From Cristatella mucedo (taxonomy: Eukaryota; Bryozoa; Phylactolaemata; Cristatellidae): 64,000 bases of DNA. Positions 44,091 through 56,000 of this stretch are shown here, in pieces. The notes beneath the pieces are model-generated. The model worked only from the letters and a program-made list of their open reading frames with translations. It was not told the DNA's origin and made no database searches. Position 1 is the stretch's first letter; each line of letters opens with the position of its first letter. The translations under genes were made by a program, and so were the position numbers. The stretch covers positions 3,593,001 through 3,657,000 of the forward strand of contig WPIO01000009.1 in assembly GCA_009760855.2 (NCBI GenBank). The letters run 5' to 3'.

Positions 44091-44769
44091 TGATATTAAC
44101 CACTATAATTCTGTATACGTACGGGAGTACGTAGACCTTAGGACCGTAAAGGTATCTTATATTATATTCAATACGGCTCTCAAATCCATATAAGATACGC
44201 ATTGCATCCGGCTATAATCTTTGGTCGACGTTATTGATCTACTTGTTTAAAAGTAACCTTGTGCAATTGTTACTCTTTCCACTAAGCCGCCATGCTAATG
44301 GCCGGTTAACTTGCAGTCGGTGTGCGCTGCGGGAGTTCAGAGATAATTTCGTAGCTCCATCAAGTCGGTTTAGAAATTCGATTCAATGATGAGCGAGTTA
44401 AGCTGCCGACTCTGGTTTGCACTAGCATGGATGACATAGGTGCATCTAAGCTCGTACTTTCCAATCACTTTGGAGTTTCAAGGGAAATTGTTGGTCTACG
44501 GTCGGTGCTTCGTATTTGACAACGCTGCTGACGGCTTCCAGGTCTTGTGACGGCAAGTTGGGCGTAAGACTCCTGACGATTTACCACCCCTCAGTCTCGG
44601 AAGAAAACTCGAAACAACTGTGCAGAGAGTGCAGCCGGTATGGAACCGATATTACTGCAATCGCATAGCATGACTCCGGAAAAGCATATGCTGTTGTCAG
44701 ATTTACTAGCAATAAGACTTTATATACTTAAGTAAAATACACGAGAACACCTTATCCCACAGAATAGGC

Positions 44770-44900
44770 ATTCGCACTTCATGAACCAAAGCCGTAGGTT
44801 TAAGTTCTGCAACAGGTAATTCTTTGTGGCCTATTGCAAGCTGTAATGACAGCCGTTAAGGCTTTTCTAATGCTGGATATATTATTTTTTGAGGCGGTGT
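44770..44900 (+). mobile_element. SINE family B remnant
   Basis: 'cctattgcaagctgtaatga' and 'cagccgttaaggcttttcta' match the central domain; the head is nearly gone. Confidence 0.5.
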
Positions 44901-45360
44901 GACCAGCTGGCCTTTTCTGTTTTAATATAACCGAATTCCCCAACCGAGCATTATATTGAGCTTGCTTTTGTTTTAGGCGTAAGTGTGACGCAAGATTTTT
45001 ATAGCTTTCCTTGGCGGAAATCATATATGGCCGCATGAATAATTTATCATCTACACGGCCGTTAAAGCATAGTTTTGTCTAACAGCCGCACTAGCTGATT
45101 CCTTGAGATTATATTGCACGTTCAGATACACTTCTCTGGATTTTATTTTAAGCACTACCCTTGCAAATTGTTTATAATCAGGATAGACTGACAATCCAGG
45201 GAAACTCCAGGGATATTAATCCAGGTGATGGTCGAGGCTTGTCTGATCTTGTATGTAGCACTTCAAAAATAAGAAATATTTCATACGCTCACTTGTGCGA
45301 TCGGTTGATATTTTAAGGAGAGAGATGGTCATTTGACGACAGTGCAGATTGCCTTAGGAT

Positions 45361-45445
45361 TAATAATAAGAAAACACCTGATAAAGCGCCCCCAGAGAAC
45401 TCCATCTCTTTCTAGGCGCTTTACATTTGCTGCTAAGGAAACGAT
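45361..45445 (-). mobile_element. LINE 3' tail only
   Basis: Minus-strand 'gcagcaaatgtaaagcgcct', 'agagatggagttctctgggg' and an ATT-like run. Confidence 0.8.
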
Positions 45446-46572
45446 GGTAGTAGCTCAATTCAGCTCATTAAGCAACGAGGTCAAGCTGAACACGCTCTAT
45501 ATTGTGCCTTTACAGTAGCTATCTATCACGAGATATGACTGCATCAGTTCTCCAGAAATAGAGACGCGAAAACTGGTGGCTCGTCTTCTTCACCCAGTGA
45601 AGATTAACGGCTGGGCGGCTTACTAGGGCAGCAACGAACTATTTACTATCCTTTAGGCTGGTATCTATTTCACAATCTTAATAAACATTCAATTGGCCAA
45701 GTATGCTTGACGTGTCTATCAAATTGCGCATGGAGATTGCTTAAACCGGCTTCTTGTCCATGTTCGGAGTTAGCCTATTACCTTGCATGTTCTTGATGAT
45801 TAGACCGAGGCTACCTATACAATGGTCGCAGTTATATTAACGATTTAAGGTGTTCATTCCAATAGCTCTGATGCAGTATTAAGTCCTGCAGATAACATGC
45901 CTTTATGTGGTGAATAGTTCGGGAAACGAATAATGTAAAATCATGTGAGCTGCAGAATGGAGATGTCAAACACCAACCTCTATCGCCTCTCGTAAATGAG
46001 CTTAACATAAATCAAAGCGCTACGGTTGCTAAGGAAATTTACGAGTTTTGTGTGGTAGCAGCACCTTTGGTCCTGCATTGCGGTGGCATTATAATAAGAG
46101 GTTTCAGTTGCTCGGCAAAACGAAACCGTCTGCCGATCGCGCCGTGAGGTACAAACGCCTAGGAGCTACTCTCGGTAGCTACGCTGCATTCTGGGTCAGT
46201 ACTGGGAGTTGCTGGAGCCATCATCGATGTTGTTGATCATTGGCAACTTCTCGAGATACGCGATGCCACTAGCTAAAAAAAAACAAAACACGGACGAACG
46301 AGATGCGCCCTAGATACTCAGCAAAGAACTGAATCTTACATTTAGCGTTCGGCATCATTTTTGTCAGAGCTCATTGTTAAGTATATGTTCTAATGATATA
46401 TTCTCTTTCTTACTTTACAAAAACAATAATAAATCGAATGTTGACTACATCGAGCTACTCAAGCTGATGACCAAAGTTCTTAGAGGACGTCTTATCTCTA
46501 CAGAGATGAATGCCCTTGTAGTATACACAACTAGACAGATAGTACAGATAATACAAAATATATATGTAATTA

Positions 46573-46725
46573 ATTTGTATAGCACCCCAGGAGAACTTCA
46601 TCTCTATTCAGGCGCTTCACAAATGCATCGGGGGTCGGACCCACGATCTCGGGGTCATCAAATACATTCACCTTGACCTTGGTCGAGGTAAGCACATAAC
46701 CTCTGGGCCAAACCAGCACGGCATA
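46573..46725 (-). mobile_element. SINE family A copy
   Basis: Minus-strand 'ggtttggcccagaggttatg' head, 'cctcgaccaaggtcaaggtg' and 'agagatgaagttctcctggg' tail. Confidence 0.8.
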
Positions 46726-46871
46726 ACTACGGCATACTCTTTTAAGGCCATTCTGCAAGCAGTGTCCACGAAAAAAAAGAGCAAGGGAAAGGCAGATAAC
46801 AGTAGCTCAGACAATAGTCGCTCACGGAATTGCTTGACTAAGACTTTCCTTTTTGTTAATATATTCATAAT

Positions 46872-47030
46872 TTAATGGTAAAGCACCCTATGAAAACTTA
46901 ATCTCTAATCTCTTCCCAAATGCCACGGAGATGGAGCTAACGACCTCGGTCAAAAAATACACTCACATTGACCTTAGACGAAGGCGAGTGCATTAACCAC
47001 TCAGCCAAACTAGTGCTGCTCTTGTTCACA
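46872..47030 (-). mobile_element. SINE family A copy, diverged
   Basis: Minus-strand 'gtttggctgagtggttaatg' head, 'gaccgaggtcgttagctcc' B-box region and 'gagattaagttttcatagg' tail. Second member in tandem orientation with the copy at 46573. Confidence 0.75.
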
Positions 47031-47372
47031 GAAAATACTAGCTTTTTGAAAAGAATTTCATCTGCTCCACGTAAGGCATTGGCCGGATTTGGCATTTCTC
47101 ACAAGTAGATTTTGCCTGACGAAATATGAGCCATGAATTAGCCGAAGGGGCAGCAAGGGTTCGAAAGAGTCCCACCACAGTGTTTCTTATATTGAAGAGA
47201 GAAACATGTAAAAGCAGATTTAGTTACATAACACAGTCACATTCTTTCAGATTTTTGGGGCTGCCGTTCAGATTAATTAACCTTCGACCCCAACTACTAC
47301 AAGCCTGTGAGCACCTAACGGCTCAAGCTGTTTCGGACCCCTTGGCGAGTTATGCAGTAATCTAAATCAAAA

Positions 47373-47472
47373 TACCATTTGATCACGCTTCCTTTACAGC
47401 ATATGTAAAGTTTCTAGACAGAGATTAAGTTAGAGATTAAGTTATCGATCTATAAAAATGCATTATTATTAA
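47373..47472 (+). mobile_element. LINE 3' tail only
   Basis: 'cgcttcctttacagcatatg', then 'agagattaagtt' present twice, then an ATT run. Confidence 0.75.
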
Positions 47473-47765
47473 AAATAAAAACATCAAATATGATATTCTT
47501 TAAATAGTGGAACAACATAGAAGACCGAATAGTACTTACGACGGCCCTTTTTAAGGGCATGGTTACCTAGAAACCTCGACTGAAAAGTGCTATATTCTTA
47601 GGATTATAGACGGTCCATGCACAGCTCTCCAATGACAACACATGCATGCTTGCACATAAACAGAACTTATGGGATCTACACAGAAGACATAACTAGAAAA
47701 GTATACTAGGGCGCTCAGACAGTTACATACATTTGAAATACCCTGCCGATAACAAATTCATCAGC

Positions 47766-47862
47766 TATAATAATAATAGTAATAATAACTATAATACTAA
47801 TATTTGTATAGGGCCCAAAGAGAAACAATTCTCTCCATAGTCATTTTACATATGCTTTAAAG
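47766..47862 (-). mobile_element. LINE 3' tail, diverged
   Basis: Minus-strand tail with an ATT-like run, 'agaattgtttctctttgggc' and a degraded AAATGTAAAG block. Confidence 0.6.
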
Positions 47863-48048
47863 AAAGCTATACAAGCGTCTGCAAAAAAACTTGATCGATA
47901 AGACCTCAACTCATATTTAATCTTATGCAGCTGCCACTGTAAGCATACTCTGAAAGTCCTACGCTAAATTAAAGTAAGCATTAAAAGAATGAAGATAAGT
48001 TATGCAAGCATTAAAAAATAGATGGCTCACCATGTACAAGTGGGTAGC

Positions 48049-48054
48049 TTTAAT
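48049..48054 (-). terminator. PSMA3: Possible PSMA3 polyadenylation signal (ATTAAA)
   Basis: ATTAAA on the minus strand 39 nt past the stop, the common variant signal. The UTR would be very short, so this is tentative. Confidence 0.3.
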
Positions 48055-48092
48055 TGACCAAGATATATGTACAACGAAAACGAAAAACTGAA

Positions 48093-49852
48093 CTACATCT
48101 CTTCGTCCGAAGCATCCGATTCCAGCAAAGAATCCTACAACGTAGGAGTAGCACACGTAAGCATACATAAGCTGCATAGACTGCATAGCCTACTGCAGTA
48201 GCTACGGGCATACGGACTGTGTGCAATGAAGCACCGTTGGTTTCCAATAAAATACAAAACAGTCAAATGGTTTATGCTACAGTCAAATACTATACTCAAG
48301 CCATGCAGCATGACTGCACACTTGCATAACGAGTACCTTTGCAAATTTCTCAGCCTCCGAGAATAAGTCTGCAGGTACCAATTGATGTTTTCCACCAGTT
48401 TCTGAATATAAAAGACCACACAACTTTTTCGATTTGCAGATAATATCATTCACAAAAGTCTATCAATATGCACCACTGTACGCTGAGTGTTGACAAGACT
48501 GCTAACACAAAATGCACGCACACTACTTTTCTCACTTGCTGGCTTTTTCCAGTATTCTGGCTCAGTATATGCTTTGTGCATTCTCTGCTGCATTCAGTAA
48601 AGGCAAATGAAGTTGAGATCACAAATAAATAGCACAGCTAAGCTATTTCCTTAGGCTATACAATCGATACAAAGCTTATAACGAACATGCTTCCTTTACA
48701 TCAGTGGTTCTCAACCTTCCTAATGCACCCTTTAATACAGTTCATCATGTTGTGGTGAGCCCAACCATACAATTCTTTTCGTTTCTACTTCATAACTGTA
48801 GTTTTGCTACCATGAATCGTAAAATGTGAATCTCATGGCTCAGCTTATTAAATAGCAAGGGTGCAAACAGCCAAGGATTATGATAATTAGTTCCTCATAA
48901 TTAGCATAAGGAACTTAAAACCATCGGAAGTGCATGTTTTCCGATGGTCTTAGGCGACCCCTGTGAAAAGGTCGTTCGACCCCAAAGGGGTAGCGACCCA
49001 CAGGTTGAGAACCGCTGCTTTACTGCATCTGTAAAGTGCCAAGAAAGATTCAACTCTCAGAGGGCGCTAGAACAAAATGTATTATTATTATTACTACTAC
49101 TAATAAAAGACCCCATGTGCTGCATGTTCTCATTTCTAGCACAGAAGTAATTGCAATGACTCATCTAGTCCTTCCTTGCAATAAAATATAAAACTTTCGA
49201 AAGAAGTCAGAGTCAAGAAGTCAAAGTCAAAGAGTCCATTCTCCATGACCAATGATGATTAATTCATTTAACTGCAAAATGGCAGATCTGCCTTTCACGT
49301 ATTCTTAAATTCTACTTAACATCTTGCAACATCTATCTACTAGGGATGAAATTAATATGCAGCAGCAAGTCCATGTACAAGTAAAATACAAGAAATGTGG
49401 CGAAATGAACACGAATGAAGTACAGAGCATACATAAGTCAACATAAAGTTGGTTATGCAGTGCTCAAACTTAAAATTCTTTTGCTTACCAGTACTGATCC
49501 AACTGAGTTCTAGTTCAAAATGCTTATCTTTCACCTCATCATGTACTGCATAGATTCTGTAAAAGGAAAACATCTGTATAAGACAGCCATTTATGATTCA
49601 TAAGTTTGCAATACTGGAGTCTACTCCAAGCTAAAACAAGCCCCCCCCCCCAGGCTCTACAGCAGAAACCACACTGCCTTCCATCTTGCACTAGTGTGCA
49701 TTGGATTGTGCAGTTGGCCGACCACCCCAGAATAGGTTTGCATAAATGCCAGAATATGTAACACTCAAGAGTAGACCAACGGGTGGGCTGACAACCACTG
49801 TCACGTCACACGACAAATCACATACTACCAAGGTACATATAGTGAATATAAA

Positions 49853-49903
<51 letters not shown>

Positions 49904-49959
49904 TATATATTCTTTATATTCACTATATGTACCTTGGTAGTCTGTGATATATATTATTG

Positions 49960-50021
<62 letters not shown>

Positions 50022-53000
50022 GGTATACAGTGTGAGTATAAAAATGCCCGTGCCTATCTTAGGCTGTGGGATGCTGTCTACCTGCTTACTGCTGGGGCTA
50101 CCATCAACAAACAAACAAGAGCAAGATGCACTCCCACCAAAAAGTGCTAGACCTATATGACAACAACTACAGTGCATTCGGATGGGCACAATCTGAGCAG
50201 ATCGGTTTCAAGAACGTCAGAGTACCATCCAGAAAAGTAAAACTTCGACATTTCATCCATCTCTTTGTTCATCAGTATTTGACAGCAATCAAGATGTCAT
50301 GTACGCATGCAGCTAGGGACGACCTAGTCATTAACGAAATTCCAAGAAGCAAATAGATTCGAACACAATGATAGTCCAAGAAAAAAGATAAAACAAGACA
50401 GAAAAAGTGAAGCCCCTCTAAGTAAGCAAAAAATTCAGGATGTGCCCCCTTTGCTTATCTTCAGCAAATGATATGCCATCATTATCAGGACGGCAGTCAG
50501 ATAAAATAAAAAACCACAGGCAGTACAACAAACTAAGTTTTGAAGGGGGCAATAGACAAGCATATTTTGTTAAGGGATGGATACATACATGATAATTCAT
50601 CTACAATTTATTGTTGTCCTTTCAATTTATCTAAGCCCAATCTCAGGATGTAAGTAAATCAGAAGGCAGTTTAGTATAAATCTAAGCATATTGGTAAAAA
50701 GTAAAGGTCAGCTGATTCAAGAGCATCCTTTATATAGCAGCAGAAGAGCCTTAGCAGCTATCAAATCATTTACAGAGGGGTATAAGGACCCAAATCATGA
50801 TCCGGATTATAGAGCACGAGTACCTTAACTGCTGGGGCTACCATCAACAGAAAAAATCCACAACAGCTTTTTCCTCCAACGGGTATAGATGTTTTAAATT
50901 TGTCAATCTCTAATACCTAAACATTTTTCCTACCGGAATATACATTACATGGCCGAGTTGTATTTAAGAAAGTGAAGCAGCAGACAAGCACCAACAGAGC
51001 TTAAAATTGAAGTCTTGCTGTTTGCTAGTAGTTGCCATGTTAGTGCTACACCTAGTGCAATAAAACAAGTTCAAAATTGACTAATCACTGCAGATTTGTC
51101 ACACCGAATGTAGCAAACGACACCAAAATAGGAATACTACATCAAAGCAAGGAAAGCAGTGCAGAGATAGCAAGATTGCAAAAGTATCCCCTTTCCTTAA
51201 AAAATTTCGAGTAAATTGCTCAGTCCTGAAACCAACAGCAACATTTACATATACCGCTTGTAACTGACTTTCACAGAGAGGGAAAGAGATAGTGAGAAAA
51301 AGAGAGAGAGAGAGACAGACAAACAGAGTCAGAAAGAAAGCAGAGAGAAAGAGAGCATGAATAAAAAAAACACTCAAGATTACCGATACATATTTGCCAA
51401 GGCAATTGATAGCCTTCTTGTACAGGTATCTTTAGATAGAGCAAAATTTTGCTATCAGGCATTCAGCACTTTTGAAACCAAGCCCAAAATCTAGGACCCG
51501 AAGCTTTTGCAACAAGACCAATCTGGTGTCAGCAATCCGATCCCAATTTTCTCATGGCAAGCATATTGCTTTCAGGTGCTCAGATCGTGCACTTCAATGC
51601 TCTTCTGTGCTAGCTCAGTTTTATGTAACTACAATGAGCTTAACTTTAGCTAATTGACTGCCACAATAGATACACCATTTGGCTGTCTGAAGCAGGCATA
51701 GCCCTGGTGAATAAAACTTAGCATGTCTGGACTTGATTGTCGAAACTGGTTTTCTTAAGAGTCACACATAGAAACCTGATACGAATCATGAGATACAACC
51801 CTTTGTTTAAACAGTTTAGCAGCCAATGCTCAAAACCTTCAACTGGACATAACACGTGAGACAAAGTAAGCTACATGAATACATTTACTGTCACAAGCCA
51901 GTCATCTGTAGACTGTCTCACACAACGTGATAACCACAAAACGACCTCAACGATTCCAGAGAAAAAATATAATACCATTTACCTATAATTTTAATAGATT
52001 TGATAAAGCACCCTTAGAGAACTCGATCTCTTTCTAGGCATTTTACATTTGCTGTAAAGGAAGCATGATCGAATGGTAAGCAGTATTTTGCTCAATGAAC
52101 AAGCACAACATGGTTAGAGGTGACATGCACAGGGTCAGCATGCAAATATGGTTAGTGGCAGCATGCAGTGTCAGCATGCATAAGCACACAACGGACAAAT
52201 CACATGGACCCACTGAATGCTGTGATAAATAGATGTGTTGTTAGTTTCTTTTTAAATGTGGTCAAGTAAGGGGATGTGGTGACAAAAGTCGGAAGTGAGT
52301 TCCAGGCTACTAAAGGCATGGTCTCCAAAGGATTTGAGGTTTTTACGAGGTATAGATAAAAGATTAGATTCCGAAAAGCAAGTGCTACGATTCTCAGCCT
52401 AATGAGGAAGTAGATCTGATAGGTAGGTGGGAGCCATAGAACGAAGGGATCTAAAAGTTAGTGACAAAACCTTGAAGTCGATGCGCTGCTTGACTGGGAG
52501 CCAGTGCAGGTCGGCAAAAATGTGGCATGATGTGGCACCGCTACACTCACGACAGACAAGCCTAGCCGCAGAGTTTTGCACCAGCTGTAAGCGCCTGATT
52601 GCACAGGCAGGTAGATCAGCAAGTGGCGAGTTACAGAAATCAAAGACGGGATGTCACAAATGCATGCACCAATTTAGATGTGGTATCCCTGTCTAAACAA
52701 GCCCGAATTTTAGCAATATTACGTAGCTGAAAGTAGGCAGACTTGACTGTGGAGCTGATGTGGTCGTCTAATGAAAGGTCACTTTGGAAAGTTTCAAACC
52801 GACAAGCTAGCAATACCCTGCCCGTGACAACCTGGCAATGAAGGCCAACCATACTGTCCGTTACAAGCCGGCACTATATGAGAAGGCTAACTTAACAACA
52901 CTAGGGATTATATACCAACAAACTCGGCACTTCGTTCTCAAGCAAAGTCGAAGCAACCACATCCTAATTATACAGAGCTCAGCATATGCAAATCAATTCA

Positions 53001-56000
53001 TACAGGGTGCTCTATAAGCAAAGAGCACCGCATACAGCAATCGGTTATAAGGATATGCATACACATTTCCTAAAAAGGTACATAAAAAATGCGCACACCA
53101 GCCCGTAAGGAAACTCACATCCTTGCTGCTTCCTTGACCAGCTGCCGACAAGAGAGTTCAGCAAGCTTCAGCTTCTCGATCTCCGTTTTAGCTGCCTGCT
53201 TGGCTTTGCCGATGGCACAGCCTACGTAACCCTGTGACGTCCAAAGCAATGGTTCGTATTTCTCACCGGCTTGCTGGCCAGCTGAGCTGGCACGAACTAG
53301 CACAGCCGTCCACACAAGTAGAGCAGGGATGGCTTTCACGAGAGGCTACTTGAACAAGACTTACATAGGACAGACCTGACGGCTCAATCATGTACATCTG
53401 AGGACCATCATCGGCGCTGTGCGAGCTCAGGATCACGCAGTTGCCATAGGGACGCACGGCACTGTAGAGAGTGTACGCATGTACGTACATGGCCACCCGG
53501 TCAGCTAAATGCTACAAACAGGAATACAGAAGTGGCCGCAGTCTTACTGTCATACACGCACACGTAACGAAAGTGATGCACCCCTCAATATGCACAACAC
53601 ACTAACAGCCTCAAACAATCGAGTATGCACGGATAGTAATCTGCTTGCAGTGCACCAATCCCGTGCTTTGAGTAACATCTTCAATGTCTAACAGTGCTAG
53701 CAAGAAGTGTAGTATCCACTATAAATAAACGTTATTTACCTTAAGGGGGATGGGGGAGTTATAATGTCTTCTGTAACTGGCCGCTTCCTCACGAGCTATC
53801 TCCACGATCTGTCGAGCGTCAGCAAGTAGTCCAGCAATGGCCTTAAATAAACAAATAAATCCTAGCTGATTAAACAGCCTTTTTTGTATAGCGACAGAAG
53901 AGCCTTTATGGCTATCACCACCGCTTGCAGTGGCGATACAGAATCGCCCACCGGAGGAATCGAACCCACGACCTCAGGACCGAGGTCGTGAAAGCAACCG
54001 CCTTACCTAGTGTGCCATCACGGCCTTCAACAGATAATCAGCATACAGTGGAACAGAATACAGCAGAGCCCAGGCAAGCCAGTCATTGGCAGATTCCAAG
54101 CACTTGACACGAGATTGTGCACATCTCCATCCAGCGCATGCACTGCAATCAGGCTTACGTCACATTGCACTATATATAACCATACAAAACCAAAATGGTA
54201 AGGTATAGCAACGATGTAAGAAAAAGACACCAGCAATGCTGGATACTGAACAGAACCGAGTAGCAAGTCAGTACCATTCCGACGTGGTTGTCAATATGAA
54301 ATATCCTTTTGTTGGCACCGTATTCGTAGAGCTTGGACGTCACAAGTTTCTCAACAGCAAGCACGACACCGTCTTTGCATTGTATTCCAATAGCAGTACT
54401 GCAAATAAACACTAATTAAGTAAACAAAGCTACGGTATTCCAGCGATATATATCTTCAAATTGCACCAAAGTACTTCTGTAGGGCGATATAAGTGCTGTG
54501 AGTGATACACCATTAGTTATGGCTCTCAAGAGCTACCATGCACTACATGAAATGGACAGGCACGGCTTTCAAACAGGACACCGTACACAAATAGATTACG
54601 GGGTAGACTTAAAATAGACAGACACAGCTTTCAAATTGGTTACTGTACCCAAATGGATTACAGGGGTCAACTTAATCTCAGATGAACACTCACTCAAACC
54701 ATTTATTTCATTTGGATTCCATGGTGTGGCTCTATCTCGGCCACACACATTCTCTCAAATCAGAACCACGACTACATACAAATACTATGTCTGTACAAAT
54801 CATTCGAGTTAAGGGCTATAAGAATTTTTCCACAAATTCCCCAAACAGAATCAGGCTAGATATCTTTAAGCCACGAGGAGTATCTCCCGAGCTGCATCGG
54901 TCACAAACTCTTGTGTGACACTTGCTGCATGTGTGCCTGCATTTATATGCAAACAATATAGGCAAACGATATTTCAGTCGAATTTCAAAGCATAGTCGCA
55001 GTATCTATACATTCGACAATGGGAGGTAACTCGTGATACTTAAAATGGCGCAGCAAGATATGGGCTCTGCAGCTCCATTTGGTAGGCTAGGTTGTTCCTG
55101 CGGCTATAGCGCACACAGTCAATAGGTTCTTCAGCAGTAGTGCAACACTGCTTAGCATAAAGTAAACTCAACAGAAGTTAAGTGCAGCCTGGTTTGAAAT
55201 ACGAACTGCTGCCAGGACGCTGTGGCTAGGCAGAAACAAGTGCATGAAAAGATGGTGTCCTGTATAGGTACGATAATCAGTATTTGCAAACACGGAGTTA
55301 TTCGGGAGATCTGAATGATCACAGTCACAACAGTGGGCAATCTTGAAAAGCTCGTTTTCTGCTCCTTTGATTAATTGCTTGCATAAAGCCTTTATCATCC
55401 ATAGCAGCAAGACTTTTAAATATTCGATTGTTTTTTATTCGTCCTATTTTCCATACTTGGAGTGTCAATATAATCCTTTTTTTTCTCTCAAAACATGGCA
55501 GTCGATAGTGGCATCTTACTGTACCTTATAAATCTTCCCATACAATTAGTTCACAACACTTACTGCAACGACATTTTCATAGTGCCCTAACAGAACCAAA
55601 TCTCTTACATGGCACTTCAATGGGCCGGAAAGAAAGCACAAAACGATTGGAGATAATAGCATGCACAATTGCAGTGAGCAAAAATACACAAAGAATGATT
55701 CACATGGTCGGAGCAATTGGTGTGAGGAACAGCTGGCCTCTAAGCTTCGATCAAAATGTCGTCAGGTCGGAGGATGCCATGATGCCACTCGGTATGTATC
55801 AAGCCCCAGGCATCTGAATCATAGGAACTGAAGGCACAGTCTCTAAACGATTCACAAAAGGCCTGCCGAAAAAACCAATAACCACAGCCGAGTGAGTGGG
55901 ACGATAGGAGGCATCAGGAAAAGGTATTTCAGATATAAAAGTTTAAGTACGAGAATGAAAGAACCTAAAAGTGAGCGACCCGACCTTGAGGCTGACATGC

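Noticed and set aside
46048-46236. 62-codon frame MCGSSTFGPALRWHYN
   Set aside because: No domain, no splice context and no match I can name.
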